64,000 bases of DNA from Cyanobium sp. FGCU52. GTDB taxonomy: Bacteria > Cyanobacteriota > Cyanobacteriia > PCC-6307 > Cyanobiaceae. Below are positions 41,111-50,105 of the stretch, one piece after another (position 1 is the stretch's first letter; each line of letters starts with the position of its first letter). The stretch spans positions 1-64,000 of the forward strand of contig JANWUS010000018.1 of NCBI GenBank assembly GCA_024958715.1, written 5' to 3'. The position numbers and the translations under genes are program-made. The notes below the pieces were generated by a model that worked only from the letters and a program-made list of their open reading frames with translations, had not been told where the DNA came from and did not search any database.

Positions 41111-41554
41111 ATGGGCACCGGCAGTCCCGCCCTGGATCGGATCGTGGAGAGGCTCGGCAGCACCGCCGACCCCAAGCGCCGCTACGAGTACGTGCTGTGG
41201 CTGGCCAAGAAGCTGCCGCCGCTGCCGGAGGACTACCGCCAGGACGTGTTCAAGGTGCGGGGCTGCGTGTCGCAGGTGTATGTGGTGGGGCAGCTGCAGG
41301 AGGGCCGCCTCCACTGGCAGGGCGATTCGGATGCGGCGATCACCAAGGGCCTGCTGGCGCTGCTGATCGAGGGGCTTGAAGGCCTCACCCCCGCCCAGGT
41401 GGAAGCCCTCGATCCCGCCTTCCTGGCCGACACCGGCCTGCAGGCGAGCCTGACGCCCTCGCGCGCGAACGGCTTTCTGAACATCTTCCGCATGATGCAG
41501 GCCCAGGCCCGCTCCCTCGGGGCTACGGAGCCCGGGACGCCGGCGGATTTCTAG
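41111..41554 (+). CDS. sufE: SufE family sulfur-acceptor protein
   Basis: A 147-residue cytosolic protein that takes persulfide sulfur from the cysteine desulfurase SufS for Fe-S cluster assembly. The catalytic cysteine is in FKVRGCVSQVYV at about residue 52, with the conserved DSDAAITKGLLALLIEGLEG and NIFRMMQAQARSLG segments following. No fused domains. It starts three bases after the exported gene, but its role is unrelated. The sufBCDS genes are not in the window. Confidence 0.93.
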   Translation: MGTGSPALDRIVERLGSTADPKRRYEYVLWLAKKLPPLPEDYRQDVFKVRGCVSQVYVVGQLQEGRLHWQGDSDAAITKGLLALLIEGLEGLTPAQVEALDPAFLADTGLQASLTPSRANGFLNIFRMMQAQARSLGATEPGTPADF

Positions 41555-41557
41555 GAT
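41552..41557 (+). promoter_or_regulatory. Putative -10 element for hom
   Basis: TAGGAT overlaps the sufE stop codon and lies 24 bases upstream of the hom ATG at 41582. Fits the recurring TAGGxT pattern. Weak evidence. Confidence 0.3.
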
Positions 41558-41581
41558 CTGAGGTTTGCGGGACTGCGGCCC

Positions 41582-42889
41582 ATGACGATCGGCGTCGGCT
41601 TGCTCGGACTGGGCACGGTGGGGGCCGGCGTCGCCGCGATCCTGACCAGCCCGGAGGGGCGCCACCCCCTGGTGGGAGCTCTGAAGCTGAAGAAGGTGGC
41701 GGTGCGGGATCCCGGCCGGGCCCGGCCGGTGAGCCTGCCCGCCGATGTGGTCACCACCGATCCGGAAGCGGTGGTGGACGATCCGGCGGTGGAGATCGTG
41801 GTGGAGGTGATGGGCGGCCTGGAGCCGGCCCGCAGCCTGATCCTGCGGGCGATCGCCGCCGGCAAGCCGGTGGTGACCGCCAACAAGGCCGTGATCGCCC
41901 GCCACGGCGAGGAGATCGCCGCCGCCGCCGCCGAGCGCGGCGTGTACGTGCTGATTGAAGCGGCCGTGGGCGGCGGCATCCCGATCATCGAGCCGCTGAA
42001 GCAGTCGCTCGGCGGCAACCGCATCCAGCGGGTGAGCGGCATCATCAACGGCACCACCAACTACATCCTCAGCCGCATGGCCGATGAGGGTGCGGCCTAT
42101 GAAGCCGTGCTGGCCGACGCCCAGCGGCTGGGTTACGCGGAGGCCGATCCCGCCGCCGATGTGGAGGGCCACGACGCGGCGGACAAGATCGCGATCCTGG
42201 CGGGCCTGGCCTACGGCGGGCCAGTGCCCCGCGCGTCCATCCCTACGGAGGGCATCGACCGGCTGGAGGCCCGCGATGTGGCCTATGCCGCCCAGCTGGG
42301 GTTCGTGGTGAAGCTGCTGGCGGTGGCCCAGCGCATCGGCGATCCCGATGTCGCCGGGGTGCAGTCGCTTGATGTGCGCGTGCATCCCACCCTGCTGCCC
42401 GTGGATCACCCCCTGGCCGGAGTGAACGGGGTGAACAACGCGATCCTGGTGGAAGGCGATCCGGTGGGTCGGGTGATGTTCTACGGGCCCGGGGCCGGGG
42501 CGGGGCCGACGGCCTCGGCGGTGGTGGCCGACATCCTCAACATCGCCGGCATCCGCCAGGTGGGGGGCCCGCAGGCCGGGCTCGATCCGCTGCTGGCCGC
42601 CAGCAGCTGGCGGCGCTGCGCGCTGGCGGAAGGCGCCCTCACCAGCCATCGCAACTATGTGCGTTTCCGCACCCACGACCAGCCCGGCGTGATCGGCCAG
42701 ATCGGCACCGCCTTCGGCAACGCCGGCGTGTCGATCCAGTCGATCGTGCAGCTCGAGAGCGACGGCGGTGCCGCCGAGATCGTGGTGATCACCCACGAGG
42801 TGCAGGAGGCCCGTTTCCGCGAGGCCCTGGCGGCGATCGAGGCCCATCCGGAAGTGCTCACGGTGGCGGCCTGCCTGCGCACGCTGTAA
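41582..42889 (+). CDS. hom: Homoserine dehydrogenase
   Basis: A 435-residue NAD(P)-dependent enzyme reducing aspartate semialdehyde to homoserine for threonine and methionine. The Rossmann motif is IGVGLLGLGTVGAGVAAIL, the catalytic region includes EAAVGGGIPIIEPLKQSLGGN and GIINGTTNYILSRM, and the C-terminal ACT domain reads HDQPGVIGQIGTAFGNAGVS, implying feedback control by an amino acid. Length is usual. It stands downstream of sufE with its own -10-like box. Confidence 0.96.
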   Translation: MTIGVGLLGLGTVGAGVAAILTSPEGRHPLVGALKLKKVAVRDPGRARPVSLPADVVTTDPEAVVDDPAVEIVVEVMGGLEPARSLILRAIAAGKPVVTANKAVIARHGEEIAAAAAERGVYVLIEAAVGGGIPIIEPLKQSLGGNRIQRVSGIINGTTNYILSRMADEGAAYEAVLADAQRLGYAEADPAADVEGHDAADKIAILAGLAYGGPVPRASIPTEGIDRLEARDVAYAAQLGFVVKLLAVAQRIGDPDVAGVQSLDVRVHPTLLPVDHPLAGVNGVNNAILVEGDPVGRVMFYGPGAGAGPTASAVVADILNIAGIRQVGGPQAGLDPLLAASSWRRCALAEGALTSHRNYVRFRTHDQPGVIGQIGTAFGNAGVSIQSIVQLESDGGAAEIVVITHEVQEARFREALAAIEAHPEVLTVAACLRTL

Positions 42890-42901
42890 CCGGAGGCCAT
42901 G

Positions 42902-42930
42902 AAAAAGCCCCTGCCCGGCGGGCAGGGGCC
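42902..42930 (-). terminator. Intrinsic terminator for the second EVPGPLP-tailed gene
   Basis: On the reverse strand GCCCCTGCCC and GGGCAGGGGC form a perfect ten-base stem with a three-base loop, followed by TTTTTC. It lies 38 bases after the stop of the 42968 gene and close to the convergent hom end. Confidence 0.8.
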
Positions 42931-42967
42931 TGGCAAGTTGCCGTGAAGCACGCCACTGATCCCGCTC

Positions 42968-43747
42968 TCAGGCCAGTCGAGAGCCCTTGATGCGGCTGCG
43001 CAGCCGACGGCTGAAGCCGAAGGCGGTACCGGCACCAAGAAGGGGGAGGGGGCCGGGAACTTCCTCCGGCGGACCTGCCACCAGCACCTGGGTATAGGTG
43101 TTCTTGAAGCTATCGATGGTGGACAAATCGCCAACGAACCATTTGTCCGTCACGTAGATGCTGGTGAGCTGCTCCAGCCCTGCGGACTCCTGGGGGTCGA
43201 GTCGGTCGGACACCAGGGAAACAAAGGGAGTGATATCAGATCGATCGCGCCGAACCTGCTTGGTGACCGACGACTTGAGGTCCGCGCTGTTCGACTGATT
43301 GATGTCACTGTCCAACTGCACCGTATCGAGGGCATATCTTGGGTCGGTCACCTCAAGCAAGTAGCTGAAGCCAATGGAAGAGGAAGTCAGTCGTGAGGGG
43401 GAGAAATTGAAGTCGAGGCTGAAGAAGTCATTCTCGAAACCGGAGGGCGGAAATGCATTCCATTCAATCTCAAGAGTACCCCTACCGTCATCACCCAACT
43501 TAAGCTGGGAAGGATCACCGATGGTGATTTTCTTATCCTGACACTGGAAGGTGTCACCCTCGACCAGCTTTGAGAAAAGGATTGAGAAGGGATTGAGGGA
43601 TGGGGGCGTGCCACTGCCACAAGCGTTGTAGGCGGAAGGAGTGGCAGCCTGAGCGGAACCGGAGAAAAGCACGGAGCCCGGCACACCAAACAGGCTGATT
43701 CCCAGCAACAACTTTGGCAGGAATCCGGCATGCGGAAGCACTTTCAT
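42968..43747 (-). CDS. Secreted protein with EVPGPLP-type C-terminal sorting tail
   Basis: A 259-residue exported protein, with leader LLLGISLFGVPGSVLFSGSAQAATPSA cut after AQA. The body is AT-rich and beta-rich, with few cysteines (NACGSG and FQCQDK), and bears no close similarity to the 32377 protein outside the ends. The last 31 residues, EVPGPLPLLGAGTAFGFSRR plus LRSRIKG, match that protein's tail almost exactly. Start ATG 43747 has AAGAAAGAGG upstream; the track TTG at 43765 is unlikely. A strong hairpin terminator follows. Both proteins are likely substrates of one exosortase-like enzyme; no such transpeptidase was found in the window. Confidence 0.7.
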   Translation of the reverse strand: MKVLPHAGFLPKLLLGISLFGVPGSVLFSGSAQAATPSAYNACGSGTPPSLNPFSILFSKLVEGDTFQCQDKKITIGDPSQLKLGDDGRGTLEIEWNAFPPSGFENDFFSLDFNFSPSRLTSSSIGFSYLLEVTDPRYALDTVQLDSDINQSNSADLKSSVTKQVRRDRSDITPFVSLVSDRLDPQESAGLEQLTSIYVTDKWFVGDLSTIDSFKNTYTQVLVAGPPEEVPGPLPLLGAGTAFGFSRRLRSRIKGSRLA

Positions 43748-44173
43748 GGATGCCTCTTTCTTCAATATTTCAGCAGCAGTCTAATCAGCCAAGAGCCAAG
43801 GATAAGAGAATAAGTGCATCATCCATTGGGCAGCAACGATGCAGATCCGTAGCAAAGGCATCAACAGCGACAGATTCAGCCCGCCACCGGTTGATTCCAC
43901 GGACAATCCCCACTGGACCAGCGACAGACCAGAAGCACAAAACACGGAACATCTGCACATTCATTCTTCCTTGCTCATCAGGGTTGAAAGCCTGTGATTC
44001 AGAGCTCTGTGCTCCTCCCGCTCCTCGCTGCTCGACCGCGCATGCGTAGGGATCCCCTGACAACGCCGGGATCGGTCGCCGGTTCGGTAGCGGCCGGTAC
44101 GCCGCCCCGCGATCCGGTAGAAATGATGAAGAAGAACGCGTTTCCCAGGGCTCCCTCCGGGGGGCCGCACCCC
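43748..44173. other. Gene-poor AT-richer spacer
   Basis: This 426-base stretch upstream of the second EVPGPLP-tailed gene has lower GC than the surroundings in its first 290 bases. Small frames on both strands (43714-44049 and 43785-44063) lack ribosome sites, leader features or plausible domains. It probably carries the promoter of the reverse-strand gene and otherwise holds no feature that I can support. Confidence 0.5.
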
Positions 44174-44434
44174 ATGACCCTCCATCAAGGCGACTGCATC
44201 CGCCTCCCCGCCGTCGAGCCCAGCCTGGCGCTGCCCCTCGACCCGGCGGTCGAGGCCTCCGGCGACCAGCTCTATCAGGTGGTGAGCGTCGACGCTCCAG
44301 GTGATCGCTGCTGGCTCCGCCGCTGGCCCCTGGCCCGCCATGGCTCGCCGGTGTTCGAGCTCTCGCTGCTCCAGCTCCAGGGCCGCCAGCCCCACCGTCA
44401 GCCGCACCGCGCCCCTGTCCACGGCCGTTCCTGA
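44174..44434 (+). CDS. Small hypothetical protein
   Basis: An 86-residue reading frame from ATG 44174 (MTLHQGDCIRLPAVEPSLAL). A beta-rich beginning resembling small SH3-like proteins, then VVSVDAPGDRCWLRRWPLAR and a Gln/His/Arg-rich end. The longer track start at 43994 adds non-conserved residues over an AT-rich spacer; in-frame ATGs at 44123 and 44126 are alternatives. The GDxIRL...YQVVSVD pattern is reminiscent of short cyanobacterial regulatory SH3-like proteins such as SipA, but similarity is only at pattern level. Confidence 0.45.
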   Translation: MTLHQGDCIRLPAVEPSLALPLDPAVEASGDQLYQVVSVDAPGDRCWLRRWPLARHGSPVFELSLLQLQGRQPHRQPHRAPVHGRS

Positions 44435-44529
44435 ACCGGCCCCCCGGCCCTGGAACTCAGCGGCCCCGCGTCTTGAATGGCGCGATCCGAAGCACTGGCT
44501 TGGCCGCACCCGCAGGTCCCGACACCGGA

Positions 44530-46110
44530 ATGCCATCGGCCCGCCAGGCCTGCCGGCTGCTGGCCCTGGCCCTGCTGGTGGCCGCCCTCACCGCCTGCCA
44601 GCCCCAGCGGCCCGCCGGCAGCGTGATCGTGGCCACCAAGAACCGCATCGACTCCCTCGATCCCGCCAAGGCCTCGCGGGTGGGGGTGATGCAGGTGCTC
44701 AGCGCGCTGGGCGATCCCCTCTATGCCATCGCCGCCGACGGGCGCATCGAACCCCGCCTGGCGACGGCCCTGCCGCGCCTCAGCGCCGACGGCCTGCGCG
44801 CCCGCATCCCCCTGCGACGGGGCGTCGTCTTCCACGACGGCACCCCCTTCGATGCCGCCGCGATGGTCTTCTCGCTGGAGCGGTTCCGGAAGATCGGCAC
44901 CCTCGGCTACCAGCTCAGCGACCGGGTGGCTGCCGTGCGGGCCACCGGCTCCCATGAGATCGAGCTGGAACTGAAGCAGCCCTTCAGCCCCCTGCCCCGG
45001 CTGCTGAGCGCCATCTTCCTCACGCCGGTGTCGCCCACCGCCTACCGGGCCCACCGCGACGCCCCCCTGGCCAGCCGCTTCGTGGGCACCGGGCCCTACC
45101 GGCTGGCCTCCTGGAGCCCCCAGCAGCAGCGGCTGGTGCCCTGGGAGCGCTACTGGGGCCGGCGGCCCGCCAACGGCGGCCTCGCCCTGGTCACCCTGGG
45201 CAACTCCACCGCCCTCTACGGCGCCCTGCGCAGCGGCGAGGTCGACGTGCTGCTCAACAGCGGCCTGGAGATCGACCACCAGCAGGCCCTGCACCGGGAG
45301 GCGGCCGCCGGCCGGCTGCGCGAAACGGTGGGGCCGGCGATGGAGATCGGCCTCCTCTCCCTGCTCACCGACCAGCCGCCCCTGGCCGATCCGGTGGTGC
45401 GCGAAGCGATCGCCCACAGCCTCGACCGCAGCCTGCTCAGCCGGCGCGTGAGCCTGGACATCCGCCCGCCCCTGCGCCAGCTGATCCCCCCCAGCCTGCC
45501 GGGATCCGACCCTGCGGCCTGGCCGGACTACGACCCGGCCCGCGCCCGCGGCCTGTTCCGCCAGGCGGGCTACTGCCGGGGTCGCCGCCTGGAGCTGCCG
45601 CTCACCTTCCGCTCCGACATTCCCAGCGACCGCCTGTTCGCCCTCACCTGGCAGGCTCAGCTGCGGCGCGACCTCGACGACTGCGTGGCCCTCGAGGTGA
45701 CCGGCATGGAATCCACCACCGCCTACGACCAGCTGGGCAAAGGCTCGCTGGCGCTGTTCTTCTACGACTGGATCGGCGACTACCCCGATGCCGAGAACTT
45801 CCTGGTGCCGCTCCTGGGCTGCAGCAAGGCCAGGGGCGACCGCTGCCTCGAGGGCAACAGCGCCCTGAGCGGCAGCTTCTGGACCAGCCCCGGCCTGGAG
45901 GAGGAGCTTCAGCGCAGCAGCCGGATCGACGGGCCGCAGCGGATCGGTCTGCTGCAGGCGATCCAGCGCCGCACGTCCCGCGCCAACCCCTACCTGCCGG
46001 TGTGGCTGATGGCGCCGGTGGCCTGGGCCCGGCCGGAGCTGAGCCCGCCCCGCTACGACGGATCGGGCCGTGTGCAGCTGGGTGAGCTGCGGCGGGAGGC
46101 GGGCCGATGA
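44530..46110 (+). CDS. Family 5 ABC transporter substrate-binding lipoprotein (peptide/nickel type)
   Basis: A 526-residue lipoprotein. Signal LLALALLVAALTACQPQ ends in a lipobox cysteine. The mature protein has the family opening GSVIVATKNRIDSLDPAKAS, RIPLRRGVVFHDGTPFDAAAMVFSLERF and PYRLASWSPQQQRLV, and a late DWIGDYPDAENFLVPLLG typical of family 5 binding proteins for peptides, nickel chelates or sugars. I start at ATG 44530, giving a correct leader, and not at the TTG 44473 in the track. Its stop overlaps the permease ATG by four bases. No ATPase or second permease follows. The substrate is unknown. Confidence 0.85.
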   Translation: MPSARQACRLLALALLVAALTACQPQRPAGSVIVATKNRIDSLDPAKASRVGVMQVLSALGDPLYAIAADGRIEPRLATALPRLSADGLRARIPLRRGVVFHDGTPFDAAAMVFSLERFRKIGTLGYQLSDRVAAVRATGSHEIELELKQPFSPLPRLLSAIFLTPVSPTAYRAHRDAPLASRFVGTGPYRLASWSPQQQRLVPWERYWGRRPANGGLALVTLGNSTALYGALRSGEVDVLLNSGLEIDHQQALHREAAAGRLRETVGPAMEIGLLSLLTDQPPLADPVVREAIAHSLDRSLLSRRVSLDIRPPLRQLIPPSLPGSDPAAWPDYDPARARGLFRQAGYCRGRRLELPLTFRSDIPSDRLFALTWQAQLRRDLDDCVALEVTGMESTTAYDQLGKGSLALFFYDWIGDYPDAENFLVPLLGCSKARGDRCLEGNSALSGSFWTSPGLEEELQRSSRIDGPQRIGLLQAIQRRTSRANPYLPVWLMAPVAWARPELSPPRYDGSGRVQLGELRREAGR

Positions 46111-47126
46111 GCCGGCGCCGCGAACTGGCCCGCTACGTCGCCGCCCGGCTGGCCCTGGCGCCGGTGATGCTCTGGCTGCTGGCCAGCCTGGTGTTCCTGC
46201 TGCTGAGGGTGGCGCCGGGGGATCCGATCGATGCCCTGCTGGGACCGAAGGCCCCAGCGGCCGCCAGGGCCGCCCTGCGCCAGCAGCTTGGCCTCGACCG
46301 GCCCCTGCTGGAGCAGTACGGCCACTTCCTGGGCCAGCTGCTCCGCGGCGATCTGGGCACCTCCCAGGCGGCCCAGGAACCGGTGACCGCGATCGTGCGC
46401 GACACGCTGCCCGCCAGCCTGGAACTGGGACTGGTGGCTCTGATCCTCGCGGCGGCGGTTGGCCTGGCGGTGGGCTTCAGCGGCATCGCCCGCCCCGAGG
46501 GGAAGGTGGATCTGGCGGGCCGCCTGTTCGGCATCGGCACCTATGCCCTGCCCCCCTTCTGGGCGGCGATGGTGGTGCAGCTGGTGTTCGCCGTCTGGCT
46601 GGGCTGGCTGCCGGTGGGCGGACGGTTCCCGGCCACCCTGGTACCGCCGAGCGGCAGCGGCTTCTACCTGCTCGACAGCCTGCGGGCCGGCAACCTCCCC
46701 CAGCTGCTCGGCAGCCTGCGCCATCTGGCCCTGCCGGCCGCCACCCTGGCCGTGCTGCTCAGCGGCATCTTCACCAATGCCCTGCGGCTCAACCTGCGGC
46801 GGGCCCTCGGCTCCGACTACGTGGAGGCGGCCCGCAGCCGGGGCCTGAGCGAGCGGCGGGTGGTGCTCCATCACGCCCTGCCCAATGCCCTGCTGCCGGT
46901 GCTCACGATCACCGGCATCACCGTGGCCTCCCTGATCGGCGGCGCCCTGCTGATCGAGGTGACCTTCTCCTGGCCGGGCATCGCCGCGCGGCTGCAGGAG
47001 GCGATCGCCCAGCGCGACTACCCCCTGGTGCAGGGCATCGTGGTGGTGGTGGCGGCCCTGGTGGTGCTGGTCACCGTGGCGGTCGACCTGCTGGTGGCGC
47101 TGCTCGATCCGCGCATCCGCTTCTGA
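46107..47126 (+). CDS. ABC transporter permease, DppB/OppB type
   Basis: A 339-residue inner-membrane permease with about six helices. Family signatures are LLLRVAPGDPIDALLGPKAP and QLGLDRPLLEQYGHFLGQLLRGDLGTS near the N-terminus and the EAA motif DYVEAARSRGLSERRVVLHHALPNALLPVLT. It is coupled to the substrate-binding gene. Typical transporters of the family need a second permease (DppC type) and ATPases, none of which follow; the next gene is on the other strand. A partner encoded elsewhere or a homodimeric permease is required. Confidence 0.9.
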   Translation: MSRRRELARYVAARLALAPVMLWLLASLVFLLLRVAPGDPIDALLGPKAPAAARAALRQQLGLDRPLLEQYGHFLGQLLRGDLGTSQAAQEPVTAIVRDTLPASLELGLVALILAAAVGLAVGFSGIARPEGKVDLAGRLFGIGTYALPPFWAAMVVQLVFAVWLGWLPVGGRFPATLVPPSGSGFYLLDSLRAGNLPQLLGSLRHLALPAATLAVLLSGIFTNALRLNLRRALGSDYVEAARSRGLSERRVVLHHALPNALLPVLTITGITVASLIGGALLIEVTFSWPGIAARLQEAIAQRDYPLVQGIVVVVAALVVLVTVAVDLLVALLDPRIRF

Positions 47127-47133
47127 GCGCCCG

Positions 47134-48780
47134 CTAGTCGACGCCGGCGTGGATCGCCCGCTCCCAGCGGCGGGCGGTGGAGGGGTCGAGCAGCCAGGCG
47201 CTCACGCCCTGGCGCCGCCGCACCTGCGGCGCCAGGGGTGGGGGCGTCTCCAGGCTGGCGAGGAAGTCGCCGGTGAGGGCAAGCAGCAGGCCCTGCACCA
47301 CCGCGGGATCCTCCCCCACCAGGTCGCTGCCGAGCCGGAACAGCACCTCCTCCTGCCCGGAGACCCGCACCGGCGAGAAGTGGCTGCCGCCGTCCACCAG
47401 CACCAGCCGGCTGCGGCGATGACCGGCGGGCAGGAACAGGGAAAGCTGCTCATCGATCGGCGGGGTGACCAGATCAAGGCCGCCGCCCACCAGCAGCACC
47501 GGCAGCGGCAGGGGGCGCAGGCCCTGATGGGGCCAGAGCAGGCTGCCGAAGGCGTTGTAGGCCACCACGCCCTTCAGTTCGGGGGGGCGGCGGCGGGGAG
47601 CGGGCAGGCTGCCGGCCGGCAGCTGGCACTGGAGCAGGCGCGAGGGGTTGGCGATCGGCAGGCGGCGCAGGGCCCGCTGGCAGCGGGCATCCAGGCCGGG
47701 CTCGGGCACCATCCCCGCCGCCAGCAGCGCGGTGAGGCCCCCCAGCGAGTGCCCCACCAGCACCACGCCGTCGCCTGGCACCTCCAGTCCACCGCTGCGC
47801 CGGGCTTCCAGCACCGCTTCCACGTCGTCGAGGCGGATCGCCAGGGTTTCGGCACCGGGCGGCGGACGCTGTCCCTCCAGGGCGGCCCGCACGGCCTGCG
47901 CATCGCTGCCCGGGTGCTCCATCGCCACCACCGCCCAGCCCCGGGCGGCCAGGTCGGCCGCCAGCCAGCCCAGCTGATCGGTGGTGCCGCCCAGGCCCGG
48001 CATCAGCAGCAGCCACGGACGGGACGCCGCGGGGGCGGCAGGGGAGGGCAGCCAGATCTCCAGGGGCAGGGGCTCGCGGCGATGACTCACCGTCAGGAAA
48101 CTGAGGCGTGGGGCGATGGCGATCGGCGGCGGCTTCGCCTCGTCGGCGGTGGGGGGACCGGCCACCAGCGGCCCCGGCCCCGCGGGCAGGGAGAGGGCGG
48201 CCGGCGAACCCTCCGGCAGGGAGAGGCGCCGCAGGCTGCGCAGGGCCTCCCCCTGGCGTTGCAGCTGGCCGCGCCAGCCATCCGCCAGGGACAGCAGCCC
48301 GTCGAGATCGAGCACCAGCTGGCGGGGTGGCAGCGCCCGCAGCAGTTCGATCGCCGTCACCTCCTGGCGCCGGGCCAGCAGTTCCCGCAGCGTCACGGGC
48401 AGCAGCGCCGTGGTGCTGGAGCCATCGGCGCTGGTGAGCAGTTCGCCGAGGGTGGCGAGCATCTGGCTGCCGGCCCAGCTGTCGAGCACCTGGCGGCCAA
48501 AGCTCTGGTCGCGCAGCAGCGGCGCCTTCAGCAAGGCGCGCAGGTCCTCGCGGCTGCCCGCCTCCAGCAGGCCCAGCCACACCTCCAGGTCGGCGGCGGG
48601 CTCGCGCGCGCCCCGGCTCCAGGCCTCCAGCTGGTCGAGGCGGATGGGAATCGCCAGCCCGTCGAGCCGCAGCTCCAGCAGCTCGGCGGCGCCCGCCCTG
48701 CCTCCCCAGGCCAGCGGCAGGGCCACCAGCAGACTGGCGGCCACGGAACCCAGGCGGCGAAGACGGCTTGAAACAGGCAC
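47134..48780 (-). CDS. Exported alpha/beta hydrolase with N-terminal DUF1400 domain
   Basis: A 548-residue protein with leader VAASLLVALPLAWGGRAGA. Residues about 28-190 form a helical DUF1400 domain, a cyanobacterial family, with LLTSADGSSTTALLPVTLRELLA. The hydrolase domain begins around 220 with oxyanion PWLLLMPGLGGTTDQL, and the nucleophile elbow is VVLVGHSLGGLTALLAAG. A late GGSHFSPV supplies the likely catalytic histidine. Family members are predicted lipases or platelet-activating-factor acetylhydrolase relatives. The start lies close to the divergent MFS start and overlaps the longest frame of that gene by 13 bases. Confidence 0.8.
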   Translation of the reverse strand: MPVSSRLRRLGSVAASLLVALPLAWGGRAGAAELLELRLDGLAIPIRLDQLEAWSRGAREPAADLEVWLGLLEAGSREDLRALLKAPLLRDQSFGRQVLDSWAGSQMLATLGELLTSADGSSTTALLPVTLRELLARRQEVTAIELLRALPPRQLVLDLDGLLSLADGWRGQLQRQGEALRSLRRLSLPEGSPAALSLPAGPGPLVAGPPTADEAKPPPIAIAPRLSFLTVSHRREPLPLEIWLPSPAAPAASRPWLLLMPGLGGTTDQLGWLAADLAARGWAVVAMEHPGSDAQAVRAALEGQRPPPGAETLAIRLDDVEAVLEARRSGGLEVPGDGVVLVGHSLGGLTALLAAGMVPEPGLDARCQRALRRLPIANPSRLLQCQLPAGSLPAPRRRPPELKGVVAYNAFGSLLWPHQGLRPLPLPVLLVGGGLDLVTPPIDEQLSLFLPAGHRRSRLVLVDGGSHFSPVRVSGQEEVLFRLGSDLVGEDPAVVQGLLLALTGDFLASLETPPPLAPQVRRRQGVSAWLLDPSTARRWERAIHAGVD

Positions 48781-48785
48781 AGCGG

Positions 48786-50087
48786 GTGTCCAGGGCGGGG
48801 TCCTGGTTCCACCAGTTTCCCGCGCCGTTGCAGGAACTGGCAGGGGTGCGGCTGCTGGCCGCCCTGGGAGCCGGCGGCGTGATCTATCTCACGCCGATGG
48901 TGTTCCACCTGGAGGCCTTCAGCGCCCGCAGCGTCACCCAGGGGCTGGCGGCCGCGGCCGTGGCGGGCACCGCCGGCCGGCTGGTCAGCGGTCTGCTGCT
49001 GGATCGGGGGCTGGCGGTCTCGGCTCCGGTTCTGCTGGCCGTGGCGATGGGGTTCCTGGGCGATGTGGTGCTGCTCGGCGCCCAGGGCTTCGGTGGCTAC
49101 CTGATCGGCCAGGTGCTGATGGGCATCGCGGTGGGGCTCTACTGGCCGGCGATCGAGCTGGCGGTGCCCCTGGCCTGTCCGCCCCTGCCCTCCGCCCGGG
49201 CCTTCGCCCTGGTGCGCACCGCCGACGCGGCCGGCATCGCCGCCGGCGCCCTGCTCGGGGCGGCCCTGGCGGCCGCCGGCAGGCTGCGGGGGATCTACGT
49301 GGTGGACATGGGGGCCCTGACCATCCTGGCCCTGGTGCTGCTGCGGCGCCCCCTGCCCACGGCCCCGCCCCGCCGGCACAAGGTGCGGGGCGGCGGGGCG
49401 GGCTGGCTGTTGCCGCTGTTACCGGTGCTGGTGGTGACGGTGCTGGCCACCGGCATGCAGGCCCTGATGCAGAGCGCCCTGCCCCTGGATCTGGTGCGGG
49501 GCGCGCCGATGCGGCCCGCCCTGCCCGAAAGCCTCGGAGCCCTCACGATCGGGCTGCAGCTCAGCCTGCTGCTGGCGCTCCAGTGGCCGGTGGGGCAAGC
49601 CCTGGCCCGCCGGCCCGTGCGCGACGGCCTCGGCCTCGGTCTCGGCGCCTTCGCCCTCGGCAGCCTGCTGCTGGCGCTTTCCGCCCTGCTGCCCTTCGGA
49701 GCGGCCGTGATGATCGCCGCCCAGCTGCCGCTGGCCCTGGCGGAGGCCGCCTTCCTGCCCACCGCCACCGAAGCGATCGTCGAACTCACCCACCCGTCAC
49801 ACCGGGGGCTGGCGTTGGCGCTGTTCTCCCAGTGCTTCGCCCTGAGCGCCTTCGGGGCCCCCCTGCTGGCCGGCTGGCTGCTTGATCTGCAGGGCCATGC
49901 GATCGGCCTGTGGCTGGCCATGGCGGCCCTGCTGCTGCTGAGCCTGGTGCCGGTGGCACGCCTGGAGGGGCTGCAGCGCCGCAACCTGCTGGCGGTCCTC
50001 AGCGGCGAAGGAGAAGGGGGCGATCTTGAGATCCTCTACCGCCTCCCCCTCAAGAACGACACGGACGAAGCGAAACCCCGGGGTTGA
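48786..50087 (+). CDS. Major facilitator superfamily transporter
   Basis: A 433-residue inner-membrane transporter with about twelve helices. Motif-A-like loops follow helix 2 (VSGLLLDRGLAVSAP) and helix 8. A VGLYWPAIELAVPLA segment with a conserved proline lies in helix 4. GTG 48786 is favoured because the track TTG 48768 overlaps the divergent hydrolase gene; the residues from MSRAGSWFHQFP onward look natural. Substrate is unknown; the sequence offers no diagnostic site. Drug or metabolite export are both possible. Confidence 0.78.
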   Translation: MSRAGSWFHQFPAPLQELAGVRLLAALGAGGVIYLTPMVFHLEAFSARSVTQGLAAAAVAGTAGRLVSGLLLDRGLAVSAPVLLAVAMGFLGDVVLLGAQGFGGYLIGQVLMGIAVGLYWPAIELAVPLACPPLPSARAFALVRTADAAGIAAGALLGAALAAAGRLRGIYVVDMGALTILALVLLRRPLPTAPPRRHKVRGGGAGWLLPLLPVLVVTVLATGMQALMQSALPLDLVRGAPMRPALPESLGALTIGLQLSLLLALQWPVGQALARRPVRDGLGLGLGAFALGSLLLALSALLPFGAAVMIAAQLPLALAEAAFLPTATEAIVELTHPSHRGLALALFSQCFALSAFGAPLLAGWLLDLQGHAIGLWLAMAALLLLSLVPVARLEGLQRRNLLAVLSGEGEGGDLEILYRLPLKNDTDEAKPRG

Positions 50088-50105
50088 GCGATCGGTTCCC
50101 GCCCC

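Noticed and set aside
40598-42847. 749-aa reverse frame opposite hom and sufE
   Set aside because: Antisense of two solid genes, His/Gly/Gln-rich.
43714-44063. Small frames on both strands in the AT-richer spacer
   Set aside because: No ribosome site, no leader or domain, overlapping each other in antisense.
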